This document shows, piece by piece, positions 1 to 11,420 of a stretch of 62,000 bases of DNA (position 1 is its first letter; every line of letters begins with the position of its first letter). The stretch spans positions 765,001 through 827,000 of the forward strand of contig JAQGDQ010000014.1 in NCBI GenBank assembly GCA_030141605.1, written 5' to 3'. The stretch is from Tubiluchus corallicola (taxonomy: Eukaryota > Priapulida > Priapulimorpha > Priapulimorphida > Tubiluchidae). The notes beneath the pieces are model-generated. The model saw only the letters and a list, made by a program, of their open reading frames with translations. It did no database searches and was not told the origin of the DNA. The position numbers and the translations under genes are program-made.

Positions 1-32
1 TTTGAATCTTAAACAGAAGCTCAAATTGATAT

Positions 33-368
33 TGTAGCGGATCCGGGGTCCAGCGCGAATCCGTCTCAGGATGTACAGAGCGGCATACAAGTTATGGAAT
101 TTCACAGCAGACAAGAAAAGTTAAAAGATCCGGAATACGAGTGTAAAATAAACTTTATTGCATAACTAGTATCTCCAAAAGAATGACATGTGAAAAGACT
201 TTTGTATAAAGATTAGCCAAGTCCACAGCATTGAAATAGAAAGGCCAGGTTGGAATCATCAAATTACGGCATGCATTCCGTTTTATACAGGTACATTTGC
301 ATTACTGGGCTTCTCAACCATACCCATTACTAACATTAGGGGGTTAGTCAAAATCTGCCTTCGTAACA
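33..368. mobile_element. Solo-LTR-like dispersed repeat, copy 1
   Basis: This segment is repeated in direct orientation at 36666-36999, with about one difference in eight bases. Both copies start with TGTA, end with AACA and are flanked on both sides by ATAT, as expected for an LTR with a 4-bp target duplication. The alternative is that ATAT belongs to a longer terminal inverted repeat (ATATTGT). A polyadenylation-type AATAAA lies near 150 and its complement nearby, so the transcription direction is unclear. No internal retroelement sequence adjoins it, which fits a solo LTR. The gypsy remnant at 4.1 kb is too far away to be assigned to it. Confidence 0.6.
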
Positions 369-1160
369 ATATTATTAATAATTCCGTCTGCGCATTTAAT
401 GTTAACGGGAAAAGTTTGTCAGATAACCAGAACCATAAAACCAGATTGGCTACTCAGAACAAACAATAACGCATTGTTGCAAACAATCTGATTGCTGTAT
501 TTCGTTTCTACATTTACAAGTATCTCACGTCGACAAATCTTAATGATTTTATTGCTCAAATTTCAGATTTGTTATATAATCCAGTGCGAATCTGGCAGAT
601 GCAGAAAGAAACTTGATCACCAACTGTGACATCACAGATAAAATATGAGGGAGCCGACAAGTAACTTTACTCTATAATAAATGCAGTCAGTGGTGTCATT
701 TTCCACGTCTGAAGCCCATAATTTCAAGACGACGCTAATAAAGGAACACTATACGTCAAACATGCTTAACAATGTGTACTATGTTATAGCATGTGTGCAT
801 TGTAGTTAGGGATGATATTTATTTGAAACAGATTCAAACGTAGTAATAGCATAATTATTAACTAAAAAACATGAGCTTGATTCATGCTGAAATTGACAGA
901 AAACACCTTTTTTGCGTACTAAGAATACACATGAAGAGAAACAAAGACGGAAAGAGTAATAGTTGTTGTTGCTGCAATGACCATGAATTAAATTATAACA
1001 TTCTCACACATCCAGTTCTAACCTATTAAGATATTAAGTGTAGTTCACACTTACAAATTTATCTATTAGGTAACACGTTTGCTCCGTAATTATGAATGTC
1101 ATAACAATATCAGATTACTATCAAAATTAGCAAAGAACATTTATAAATACAACAGATGTT
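369..1160. other. No gene recognised
   Basis: AT-rich sequence with no coding segment, RNA gene or repeat that I can support. Confidence 0.5.
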
Positions 1161-1163
1161 GCA

Positions 1164-1294
1164 TGCTATTGTTGTTGCTAGTATTGTTGATGCTTTTGCT
1201 GCTACTATTGCTGCTGTTGGTGCTGTCGCTATTGTTACACAGTTGTCGTTGTTGTTGGTAGACAGACAGTGAAAAAAAGAGCTGGAGAGAGAGG

Positions 1295-1342
<48 letters not shown>

Positions 1343-1694
1343 TTAGAAACGTTTCTGTACTTTTGTTTTGTTTTTGTAACGTTTACTTGACTATACGCAC
1401 TCTGTCGTGCACGTAAGTCAAGCAAGTTCTTATACAACCGTTATCGATGTGGATGTAATGACGATCCTACCACGTGTGTGCATTCCTTATAAAGAGCAAT
1501 TATTGTGTTACTTAATCATGAATTACGATGAGGTCTCATCTTCAGAAGGAATACTGTTGCTAGTATTGTTGATGCTTTTGCTGCTACTATTGCTGCTGTT
1601 GGTGCTGTCGCTATTTATTACACAGTTGTCGTTGTTGTTGGTAAACAGACAGTGAAAAAAAGAGCTGGAGAGAGAGGGGGAGTAGGGGAAGAGG

Positions 1695-1761
<67 letters not shown>

Positions 1762-1971
1762 AGTTAGAAACGTTTCTGTACTTTTGTTTTGTTTTTGTAA
1801 CGTTTACTTGACCATACACACTCAGTCGTGCACGTAAGTCAAGCAAGTTCTTATACAACCGTTATCGATGTCGATGTAATGACGATCCTACCACGTGTGT
1901 GCATTCCTTATAAAGAGCAATTATTGTGTTACTTAATCATGAATTACGATGAGGTCTCATCTTCAGAAGGA
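1164..1971. repeat. Tandem duplication with triplet-rich and GA tracts
   Basis: A unit of roughly 380-420 bp occurs twice head to tail: about 1172-1550 and 1554-1971. Each copy has, in order, a TTG/CTG/TGT triplet-rich stretch, GACAGTGAAAAAAAGAGCTGG, a GA dinucleotide tract (1285-1336 and 1664-1759), and the same downstream block ending in TCTTCAGAAGGA. The copies are close to identical outside the GA tract, which is longer in copy 2; that accounts for the shift from a 382-bp to a 421-bp spacing. Leucine-rich and Arg/Glu-rich open frames here are products of the simple repeats, not genes. Confidence 0.85.
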
Positions 1972-2700
1972 AATCTACAGCATCGAGTTCGCGCTTGATC
2001 GAGATTTCCGTGGTACATTGCCATCATCCTGATTCATGAAATCCCACCTCGGCAATGATGTGGATAAATTCACATTAACTAATCGTTACTATTGAATAGA
2101 TTAATGGCGAAAAGGAAAAATGATTTGCATCGGGATTACGTTCTCATAAAAATAGTCGTTTTCAGTTGATTGGTTCATTTTGATTCTCGTTGCATCAAGT
2201 GAAGAATCGCTACGTCATTAACTGCAATGGTTAGACAGGTGAACTATTCGGCAAACAATGTTTTACCTAAATTTCTTTCATTCACAAGTGATGTTCAATT
2301 GCTGAAAGATCACTTACATGATGAAAATATTTTCAGTATCTTCATTTGGGTTTGAAGTCTTCATTAGTCTTTGCTTTTAATGATCATTACTTTAGGAGCC
2401 GACTTGAAATGCATGGATTTGTAGATCTTATTTAAACACAGATACTTTGGAAACGTAGGCAACTTAGACACAAGATACATAGGCCACTTGAGCACAAGGT
2501 ACGAGGGAAATTCGACGACACGAGAAATATTTAATTGCTTATATTAAAAGGGAAGAACGGGAGTTTTAAAATATATCCAAAAAAATTCCATACAAAATTA
2601 TATGACATAGCATTACACTACCCGTGTGAAAATACTTAATTTAAAATGTTCGTGCCAACGAGCAAAACGTCACTGCTTCGCCATCCCAGTGTGCACCACT
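1972..2700. other. No gene recognised
   Basis: Unique-looking AT-rich sequence; no supported feature. Confidence 0.5.
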
Positions 2701-2710
2701 GATTTACCAT

Positions 2711-2742
<32 letters not shown>

Positions 2743-2747
2743 ATATA

Positions 2748-2793
2748 TAGAAAAAAATCGTTAATTAAAACTCCCGAGAGTTAATTTAAACTA

Positions 2794-2829
<36 letters not shown>

Positions 2830-2876
2830 TAGTTTAAATTAACTCTCGGGAGTTTAAATTAAGGATTTTTTTTCTA
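2748..2876. repeat. Near-perfect palindrome with a TA core
   Basis: Two arms of about 50 bp (2748-2797 and 2826-2876) are inverted copies with only a few mismatches, joined by an alternating AT core. Each arm contains the inner inverted motif CTCCCGAGAG and the block TTTAAACTACCAT. A further imperfect (TA)n tract precedes it at 2710-2750. The single strand could fold into a long hairpin. A snap-back MITE nested in a TA-rich target is the likeliest origin, but no second copy is present in the window to prove mobility. Confidence 0.8.
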
Positions 2877-2879
2877 GCG

Positions 2880-4139
2880 TTACTGCTGGTGTAAGCTCTT
2901 TATGCAATAAGACAGCACGTAAACGGTACAAAATAAAAATTGTTTAAGTTTTCTTTATGAGGAGTGTTTTTGTCCTTTAATCACTACTATTATAATGACT
3001 TACGTAGTTAGAAAAATCAACATAATATCCGTAAATAACATTGCATGGACACAGCTGTATTTTATGTAAATAACACTTTTCATTCAAACTGATGGAAAAA
3101 ATTTAATGTTCACGATTACCTGATATAACTGCCCTGTTGGTATTAAACATAGAATTGATTTTGTTGAACTGGTTTACTGAGTACTGTCTCGAAAATATTG
3201 AGCTGCACCCACTTTTAATAATGGCAAAAGTAATGGCAAAAGAAATATATATCGTCACCCTCATGAAATATTTGTCTAATTCACTTTTTGACAAGTTTCA
3301 GATTTTTGCTTAAATCTGTTCTTCTCGTTCTGTTGCATGATGTGGAAAGAGTGCCTAAGTGAGATATAATATCTAAATAACCTTGCAGGGCCAATCAAAT
3401 ATTTGCCTAAATTAACTGTATGTGACTTAGGCAGTCTGGTCATATAAAATTCCATTGTCTAAATCCAGCTGTGTGACTTACGTATTTTTAATGGGCATTG
3501 CTATATTGTTTAAATTGACAATGTGACTAATTTATCTGCAAGACCATACCACCCTAGTGCTTTAGTTGTACGTAGCTGCTGCAATCATATTGGCCATTTA
3601 GCAACTTACTCTTATGGCAAGCTGTAAAGATCAAAAAACTTATATAACTCAAGAACCTTTGCTATACTGGAAGAGCCATGCACAAGTGGTAAGTTAAAAA
3701 TTTTCCATCTCACATTAATACTTTTTCATAATTATTTGTACATCCAGGAAATGTTTCTAACGAGAAAGAAGACCCTAATTACGGCAGTAAGAGTTATCAT
3801 TGATATTTACATGAATTAAATAACAGCGATTGGATTAGGTACGTAGAGCAAAAACCTAATTTTTATTCTTCATATCTATATCATTTGTATCAATTAATTA
3901 CACCTAGCCAATACATTTAGCTGTGGTATTGCAAAGCACTTAGTATATATTTATTCTCTCTTTAGGAGAAGAGGCTAATTATTTTAATGATTAGCTAAAT
4001 AAAATGAGCAGAACTGCGATGTTTTCGTAGTAAAAGATGTGCTCGATTCAGGCACCAGGCACAGAAGAAAGAAATCAAGTTTATCTTGTAATTTTCTATA
4101 TTTTAGCCACAGTAGACACAACATTGGCGCAGTCGACCA
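2880..4139. other. No gene recognised
   Basis: AT-rich sequence without recognisable coding potential or repeats. Confidence 0.5.
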
Positions 4140-4237
4140 AAAAAGGACTGCATCAGGAAAATAATATAGAAATTTGACTAAGTATGATGTGAAATAGCTG
4201 GCGGCCGACCGTCGATTAAACATCGCAGCATTTCAAT

Positions 4238-4470
4238 ACGACACCGACCATTTAGACTACATCGAAGATATAGAAAGGCAATTTCGTTACTTCCGTATTA
4301 TAGAGACCCAGGATAAGAAAGACACCTTAATTATATATGGTGGTGAAGATATAACACGCCTGGAAAAAAGCTTGCCAGGCCCGATACAACCAGAAAATGC
4401 TGCAGACCGTAGAGATGTTTACGAGCAGGTGAAATATAAAAAATATAAATTTCACACCAAGACAAAATAA
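4238..4470 (+). pseudogene. Gag N-terminal remnant
   Basis: An open plus frame of about 75 codons contains the aromatic and acidic pattern DYIEDIERQFRYF followed by LIIYGGEDI, typical of the capsid-like part of gypsy gag proteins. It ends at a stop near 4470. The matching continuation (a stretch ending in FLKMRQAES) lies in a different frame from about 4440, so a small indel has broken the gene. Confidence 0.65.
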
Positions 4471-4498
4471 GCATCATAGTCGTTATGTCTTTCTTAAA

Positions 4499-4966
4499 AT
4501 GAGGCAAGCAGAAAGCGAATCAATAAATTCTTATGCAGCAAGACTGAGAGAGCAAGCAGCCAAATGTGAGTTTGAGCAAACAGAATCTGACAGAATATTG
4601 GAACACATAATTCAAACTGTCAGAAATGAGAGCTTGGTGCAAAAGGCCATTAGTAAAACATGGACGCTTGAACAATTCTTGGCAGACGCAAACACGATCG
4701 ATGACATACATAACCAAATGAAAGAAATGAGGGAGCCACATACCAGCATTGCTGCTAAAGTTAGTGCACAATTATATAAGTACAAGCAAAATCCTCAGCC
4801 TACAGGGATAATATGTAGCTATTGTGGACTAGAAAATTTACACGAACCAGGGAAAAATTCCCCAGCCTTTGGGAAGACATGTAAAAATGCCACAAAAAGA
4901 ATCACTTTGCCAGTGTTTGCAAAACCGGTCAGCGTAAACCTTCGGCAAGTAGATATAATACACTAG
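4499..4966 (+). pseudogene. Gag central part with zinc knuckle
   Basis: The 155-codon frame begins MRQAESESINSYAARLR, the conserved arginine-rich helix of gypsy gag. A zinc-knuckle segment follows around residues 105-125: CSYCGLENLHEPGKN, with a serine where the fourth ligand (Cys) should be. A second knuckle-like segment near 4885-4930 is in another frame, so the last about 30 residues of this open frame are out of register. Nucleic-acid packaging would be the original role. The frameshift and the lost ligand say it is no longer functional. Confidence 0.75.
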
Positions 4967-5040
4967 ATAATAAGAAACCAAGTGGTAATAGACCCAATAA
5001 TTATGGACTACTCCGAAAGAAACAAAACAGAAAAAGTTTC

Positions 5041-5520
5041 GTGCGGAAAGCTGATAAAGAACCACTTAGAAATCAGGAAATGTCATCCAGCACAAGCAGC
5101 GATGAAGAGCATTATATAAATAAAGCAAGTGTTAAAATTCGACAAGCAAAACAAACCAGTGACGCAAAGAAGTGTGTTGCTATGCAGATTGAAAATGTGC
5201 AGTTGTACATGGAACCAGATAGTGGTGCTGATGTAAACATAATGGATGAACATCAGTTTAAAACATTCAGGAAGAGAGTGGACAAGCAGATACATTTAAA
5301 GGCTAGTGATATAAAATTGAATACGTTACAACATAAGTTAGAAGTCAAAGGTGAATTTGAAGCCACAATCTGTAATCCAACTTGCAGGGTAAAAGCAAAA
5401 TTTATTGTGATCCATGGTCACATGCAGTCACCACCACTTATATCTAGAAAGACACTCACAGATTTGGGGATGCTGAAAATAGACCCAAAAGGTGAACTGG
5501 CACAACAGAGTGGTCAGTAA
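5041..5520 (+). pseudogene. Retropepsin-like aspartic protease of the gypsy element
   Basis: In this 159-codon frame the active-site motif is EPDSGADVNIM (residues about 58-68), preceded by hydrophobic strands (QIENVQLYM). Later come the conserved segment KFIVIHG and, near residues 130-150, SPPLISRKTLTDLGML, which corresponds to the second half of a gypsy protease. The domain itself is intact, but its neighbours are broken. In the parent element it would cleave the Gag-Pol polyprotein. Confidence 0.8.
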
Positions 5521-5526
5521 AGGAAT

Positions 5527-5751
5527 ATGGTTCACAACATTAAAATGGACACGGTTTTGAATCATGATAACCGTAAGAAGATAAAAAAAATATTAACTGA
5601 GCATAGCAGCATATTTGAGGGTGTTGGTACAATCAGAGATAAAATAAACGACAGAGAAATTTTTGCACAATTCCATATGAAGGAAGATCAGAAACGACCT
5701 TCTCCTGATAAGTGGAACAGAATCATTGTAAAGAAAGGCGAAAATCTATAA
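5527..5751 (+). pseudogene. Protease-to-RT linker of the gypsy pol gene, truncated
   Basis: The short frame contains ILTEHSSIFEGVGTIRD, the recognisable ILxxHxxVFEGxG box that stands just upstream of the reverse transcriptase in many invertebrate Ty3/gypsy elements, followed by FHMKED. It then runs into a stop, and no RT motif follows, so the element is cut off here. Confidence 0.75.
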
Positions 5752-6179
5752 AAATAAAATGGGTCTACTTTCTGCTATAAAGCCAAAAGTCTTGAATTCA
5801 ATACCATAAACGAAGAACAGTGACGCAGTATATTTGACGTATTTTGGTCAATGAGTACATAAACGATCTCCGTGCCTTCAGTATTTTGCTCACACGTCAT
5901 TCCTCAAACGTGTTTTCCCTCTACATGCTACCTGTTTGTTGTGCTTCTTTCTGCCGACCTTATTAGGCTTCCCATAGTATCGTAATAGCGTGCAATATTA
6001 AATACTGGAATGTAAATTCGTTGACAATCACTGCACAATTACTGCGTCGCTGTATCCAGTAATTACAATTACGGACATGCAGTAAATTGATTCGCAATAG
6101 AGAATCACCAAGAGATGGTACAGTTTGGAATATGAATTCCACTATGACTATACACTACTTGTATCTGTTGTTCAACGGA

Positions 6180-6660
6180 AGGGTTGAGGCGAAGCGATGG
6201 TTCCGTGAATGAAGAAGTCCAACTTTTTTATGTTACTGCTTTTATATTACATTGTACTTTATATGACGACTTAAGATTTAACTTATACAAAAAACTGAAA
6301 CAGTTTATACCTACTTTTGCTGTTATGTCTGAACAAGAGAAATTGAATTTTAATGGATCAGAATGAGTTAGATGTTCTTAAAATTATAATCAGGTTTGTG
6401 TATAATGCAACTGAATTACGTAACAGTATTCAATTAAATTCTAATTTAAATGCCTCTAATATGAAAATATTGTACACAGACTGCTAACACACTAATATTT
6501 TTTCAATATTTTAAATATCTGTCATTTAAACTGTTAAATGTACCTAAATTAATGTTTCTTAATTAGAGAAATTGGTTTCTGTGCTGTAGTAATGATCTGT
6601 TTCTTATTTGTCATATTTTTGATGTCATTTGTTTGGTTGGTACAATAAACTCAATAATAG
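6180..6660 (+). mobile_element. LINE 3' end fragment
   Basis: The translated piece contains FILHCTLYDDLRFNLYKKL and then FAVMSEQEKLNF. This matches the zinc-finger-like C-terminus (HFLLxCxxYxxLR ... MTxxEKLNxL) found after the reverse transcriptase in many invertebrate non-LTR elements. The frame continues past a stop with NELDVLKIIIRFVYNATELR, another typical terminal segment. AATAAA at about 6645 would be the element's own polyadenylation signal. No RT core is present, so this is a 5'-truncated insertion. Confidence 0.6.
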
Positions 6661-7636
6661 GCTTTGTACCTCACGAGTTAAAGCAATTTTTTTAAACAAC
6701 TAGACACACTTTGAAGAAAGAATTGGCGACATAAGGAATCTAAAGATTTTCTAAACAAAAAAATTCTCTCCCTTTTCGTCTTTTCCAATGCAGAAGAAAA
6801 TAAGTTATGTATTTTCTTGCTGCCAGATTATTTTCAATATAATTTGGGCGCTTCTCCTTTTAGCCCACTTGTAATCGAATTGTATGTCTCTTTTTTACAG
6901 CCAAATGAATTTTCGTTGACTTTTACAACCAACTAAATAATTAAAACACAGAACTCGAAGGTGAATTGCCTATTATGCATAATCCAAGAGATGTGCTAAC
7001 CACACGCTCTAAAACAGTGTTATCTGCAAAGTCGAAAATAATAATAACAATAATAATATAAGAAAACAAATTACGGGGACAAATAATTTTAATAAATAAA
7101 ACACAGGCCATTCTGTTTCTTTTTTTCAAATTACAAACTGCCCCTTTGAACATAAAGGTCAATGTCAAGCTCACATAGAAGAACATTTTGCAACACCGTT
7201 TAGAACTTAATCAAAACGAAATCCTTTTAAGATAAAACTATAGACTGCCATCACACCTGGCTTTTGCTTTTTATTGTTTTTTATTTGAAAACTAATGTCC
7301 AATGTTCATACAAAATGAAACGAGAATGGCCGATTTTTTATAAACAACTTGTCGAAAAGGCAAAAGAAAGGAAACTAAAGATGGCTAGACAAATCCTGGA
7401 TTTGAGATCAAAAGATCCATGTTTAAATCGGTCAGTCACGACGTTTTCCACATTCCAAAAACATACACAAAATTTCCACGCGTTTGTTTGTTTTGCTTTT
7501 TTGTTTTGCTGTCGCCATTGCTGATATTGTTATTACCGTCAACGTCTTATCCTGGTCGTCGTCTTTGTCGCTTAATCATTGTCGTAAAGTATACAATAAT
7601 TATAATGATAAAGTTGACGAGGGTGACGATTGTAAC
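6661..7636. other. No gene recognised
   Basis: Only short open frames without a recognisable family. No RNA gene seen. Confidence 0.5.
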
Positions 7637-7664
7637 GATGACATGATGATGTTGATGATGATGG

Positions 7665-7697
<33 letters not shown>

Positions 7698-7722
7698 CGA
7701 TGATGATGATATAGATGATGAA
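7637..7722. repeat. ATG/ATGACG trinucleotide tract
   Basis: Imperfect (GATGAT)n repeats with GTT and GAC variants. The Met-rich and Ser-rich open frames over it are repeat translations. Confidence 0.85.
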
Positions 7723-8974
7723 ATTATATAAAATGAGCCGCCTCCAAGGTATAGTACAAAGATTTTGCAGGACATTCCTACTATGTAAACAAAAACCAAG
7801 TACAAACAGTATTAATTTTGTATTAGATTATAAATCTTGTTAAACCACTGTAAAAACCTGAAATAAGTCTTCAATAAATTGATAAACCCATCTTGCATAC
7901 CACCCTTATCAATCAAACAGAAATCCGAAATTTTTTATTCATAAATTGGATAGTTAAGAAATGAGAAGCATAAACCTTTATAAAAACACTTATTTATAAA
8001 TGTATTAGCAGTTCTTTTTGTTATAAGTTAAATCTTGTGTAGAAGCGTTTCCTATTTCTATTTCCATCAAATCCACTTTATGTTAACAGCTGATCACCCA
8101 GAACGCTTGCCTACGCGAACATTCCCTTGAGCTTTCATTAAGTATTTTCATCTCCGTAGTAATAGGTCGTGGTAAACACTTACTAACAAGATAATTAGCT
8201 CCTTAAAACACGTGCACAAGCTGAAATTCCTGTAAGCCAGCCCTAATATATGAGCCTAGTGGCACTTGGGATTTGAAAAGAAAATAAAAGCAAAGGTCCT
8301 CAGGTCCCTAACACCCGCTCTCTTGCGACTGAGACTAATATATCTTGTTGACAAGACGCTTGACTTCGCGTTCCTTTGGGTAATACCACTGCAGTATGTA
8401 AATCGTAAAACACCATTACGGCAATGAAACGTGCATTGCAGAAGAAAATGGCAGGAAGGAACAACTGAATGCAATGTTGCTAGGCTACTTTACCTGAACG
8501 ATTATAGTGAAGCAAGGGGCACTAGGTTAGGTTTTTTTGACAACCACTTAATTTGACCATTGTCCAAAGCACTGAAACATTTAGGTAGCTACGCAAAATA
8601 AAGCATAGACATGTAAACCTGTAAATCAGTCGGTGTGCCTTCAGTATTGCTTCTGATCTTTCTTGGCACAATTTTGGCGAGAATGAATTCGAAGCCATAC
8701 ACGCCTCTAAGCGAGAGAGATAAAGCAAAGAGAGCGCAAAGAAGAGCAATACGAATCTCATGCAAATCGTATTACCAGGTTTACACTATATATAAATACG
8801 GAACCAAACGATTCGTCGCATCAACTAATTTGGGTAAGCCGCCTAGCATCTTTAGTGACTGGGCATCAAGTTATAAAATAACTCTTTTAGCTAGAGCCAT
8901 TGGAACTTCCAGAGTATTTTTCCAGGAAAGTACTTCAACAAATAGTTAAGTTAAAAAAGCTGGAATTGTTCAAG
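7723..8974. other. No gene recognised
   Basis: Contains an open frame at 8635-8949 with no similarity I can name. It overlaps an equally open frame on the other strand and is probably chance. Confidence 0.45.
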
Positions 8975-9159
8975 GTCCCCAAGCAGGGCCTATTTCAGCC
9001 TAAGCAAGGCCCGGGGAAGTGGGGCGTGTGAGGCCCCTGGGGGGGGGGGGGATTGCGCCACCACCATGGTTGGCGCCCAGAAAATGTTTGAACTGCTAGA
9101 ACGCATTTTCGAAGAGAAAATATGGAGTTATACAGTTGTTAAAGGAAAGAACAATCTTT

Positions 9160-9480
9160 GCAATATGTAATACCGTATTCTCACTTCCGTACAAGCCATT
9201 TTCTGACTTTTTGTTTCGCAAAGTTATCAATTAACTCGTTAAAATCAAGGCCTCTTGCTACAACCACATTCATTCGAATAATTGAAAGACCGTTTAACCG
9301 ATCCTGGATCATCGTCGAACGATTGTCGGTTTTGATATTTTTAATGCACTGAAAGAGCGTTCACCGGACGAAACGGAAACTGGCATTGATAAGAAAATGC
9401 GAAGTGCGACGACAATATTTGGATAGACTTTGACTACTTTCAGTGCAATAATTCGGTCCAACAATTTTTTGGCGTCGTAC
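9160..9480 (-). pseudogene. hAT transposase C-terminal dimerisation domain (hATC), frameshifted
   Basis: Read on the minus strand, one frame gives YPNIVVALRIFLSMPVSVSS followed by GERSFSALK. A neighbouring frame continues with TMIQDRLNGLSIIRMN. Together these are the hATC signature (LPV.VxSxERSFSxLKxIKTxLRSTMxxxRLNGL). The switch of frame inside the motif near 9335 is a clear disabling mutation. In active elements this domain mediates transposase dimerisation. Confidence 0.8.
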
Positions 9481-9499
9481 AGTATTTAAAATGCTCGAT

Positions 9500-9808
9500 T
9501 CAAAAAGCGCGTTTCAAAATACGATTCAAAAAGCGCGTTTCATCTACAACATTTTTAAACACATGTTTTGAATACTTTTTTTGGAAATTTGTAGCAATGG
9601 TTCTATCGCTCTCTTCAAGAATATGAAATTTCCACAAAAAACCGAACGTCTCACAAATTTGATCTAAAGCTTGAAACCGCCGCGATAGGCCACCTAAAAC
9701 TGAATCTAAAATCACACACTTATTTTGCAACATCGCACAGGCACCGAGCCGCATCAAGGCAAACGGCAAGAGAGAGAGAGAGGGAGAGAGGAGGCAATAT
9801 ATTCGCAT
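9500..9808 (-). pseudogene. hAT transposase middle fragment (ZMYM1-like)
   Basis: The minus-strand frame of about 100 codons contains SRRFQALDQICETFGFLW followed by ATNFQKKYSKHV and ETRFLNRIL. This block precedes the hATC domain in the zinc-finger-MYM type 1-like hAT transposases of invertebrates. It is separated by a stop and frame change from the dimerisation domain at 9160-9480. No catalytic N-terminal portion is present. Confidence 0.7.
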
Positions 9809-9908
9809 AAAGCAAAAAAATGTTACCTCGGCGCGAGGCCCCCCTGGAGGGTGAGGCCCCGGGGAAGTATCCCCACTCCCCCCCCCTGAAATAGGCCCTG
9901 GTCCCCAG

Positions 9909-11135
9909 TCAAAATATCAGTTACACCAAAGTAAACCACACTAATCCAGGCTTGTCAAGTGATAATTATGGACGGGTCACTGAGGGCCCCAATCTAAAGT
10001 TTTTGACACGAAGAAACCTCAAATGAGCATTTGTATTTGAGCAATTGAGCAAGTGATAAATACGGTTATGCTCGCAAGTGTGAATCAGAAGTCTGAATGC
10101 ATTCAGTCTTATCTTATTGAGTGGTAATCAAACTAGCAGTGCTCCTTTACTCTTATAACTGCAGTGATGAGGCTATGTCGACATTTAGACATTTATCACT
10201 AACAGTAACTTAAATTAATTTCCCTGACAGGCAATACAGCGAATGTTGTTTGTGAGAGGCTGAGGTTACACTCTTGATCATTACAAAAGGAAGCCAGCAG
10301 ATGCGTGGTAACTTTAATTACCTCACTAGGAAGAAGCCGTATTTTCTGAAAACAAGAATTCTACGAAATCTGGGAATCCTGGGAACAATGACACAGTATG
10401 AAACTGGGGTCATTGATAACAACAACCCATCTGCATTCACTTTTTGCTGTGCTGATAATGTTTTTTCTACTAATTTGTTTTGTAATACTGCATCTTGCTT
10501 CCATTCTTTGTGGTCGATTAGCAAGTCGATTAGCTCGGTAATTACGGCGCGTGTTTAACGACAAAAATTAAATCGTACGGGTCTGATTATTAAGAGGAGG
10601 CGGGACCGCCAGGAAATTGTCCACAAAAGCTTCATCAGCTATATAACCTAGTGGGGAAGGGGGAGTCAATGAAACACAGTTAAGATACCATGGCCGTTCA
10701 GCATCTCATGTTAGAGAATTTTCCCTGACGAAGGGTATGTATTCTGGTCTTGCCCCAATATAATTAGATCCTGCTGTTATTACTGTATAAAAAATTCATC
10801 GCCCTCTTACCAAAAAAGCCATTAAAGTTAGCAAGTTACTGCCCTTTCTATCACAAATTAGTATCATAATGAAGTCGCTTATTTTGATGTAATTTTGCCC
10901 TATTGATTAGTTAAAAGCATGTGCAATAACTAGAACTGATAGAGAAAGAATCGAATAAACTTCTCATAACCATACGTGAAATAAGACCTTTATCAACATT
11001 TAAATTTTAACTCGGAAATTACTTAGATTTTAACAATCATCCAAGTCAATTTTTTACGGCAAACGACCAAGTTCACATAGCACGCACATAGCACTTAGCT
11101 AATTAAATTATGACCTGTCACTTAAAAATTGCAAA
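9909..11135. other. No gene recognised
   Basis: Short overlapping open frames around 10.3-10.55 kb on both strands have no recognisable similarity. Nothing else is supported. Confidence 0.45.
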
Positions 11136-11139
11136 AACA

Positions 11140-11420
11140 ATGATAGTATTGCCCTTTCGTACTTACTGTGCTTCTCTTGAAACTTATGAACATTTTTTTC
11201 TCAGTTGCCGACATTATGGTAGACCAAGAAATAATATATTTAACAAGCTTAATACTTTATAAATTATGACAATAATGACAACAGAAATTTGCCAGTAAGA
11301 AATATCATACGTTTGTTACTTCGTGCTGTCGAATATTTAAGTCACGTAAATAATTGTAAAATATTTGTTGTGTGCAAAGGTTTATAACAGAATCTAAACG
11401 CTTTAAATAATAATCATTGA
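11140..11420 (+). mobile_element. LINE 3' coding remnant
   Basis: A plus frame reads CASLETYEHFFLSCRHYGRPR and then NIFNKLNTL before a stop. The ETxEHFFLxCxxY pattern is the C-terminal zinc-binding tail of non-LTR retrotransposon polyproteins. Only this tail is seen, with further frame breaks downstream. Confidence 0.55.

Larger units (their letters stand above)
4140..5755 (+). mobile_element. Degenerate Ty3/gypsy LTR retrotransposon fragment (gag to start of pol)
   Basis: Consecutive plus-strand coding pieces show gag-like sequence, zinc-knuckle sequence, a retropepsin with DSGAD, and the linker that normally precedes the reverse transcriptase. The order gag, nucleocapsid, protease, RT linker is that of the Ty3/gypsy group. 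Frame changes near 4440 and 4890, stops, and the absence of the RT, RNase H and integrase after 5755 show that the copy is dead. No LTRs flank it directly. Confidence 0.8.
8984..9900 (-). mobile_element. hAT DNA transposon, internally deleted, with broken transposase
   Basis: The ends are 15-bp terminal inverted repeats: CAGGGCCTATTTCAG at 8984-8998 and its complement at 9886-9900. The flanks are GTCCCCAAG on the left (8975-8983) and GTCCCCAG on the right (9901-9908), an 8-bp target duplication with one extra base on the left, the hallmark of hAT insertion. Sub-terminal sequence is GC-rich with G and C runs. The interior encodes, on the minus strand, C-terminal parts of an hAT transposase of the ZMYM1-like type. 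At 917 bp it is far shorter than an autonomous copy (usually 2.5-4 kb), so the N-terminal transposase region has been lost. Confidence 0.85.

Noticed and set aside
33-5755. One gypsy element running from the LTR-like repeat at 33 to the gag/protease remnant
   Set aside because: Nearly 4 kb of unrelated sequence, including a tandem duplication and a palindrome, separates them, and no second LTR follows.
8635-8949. Open frame of 104 codons as a gene
   Set aside because: No family resemblance, overlapping open frame on the other strand, no splice or promoter context.
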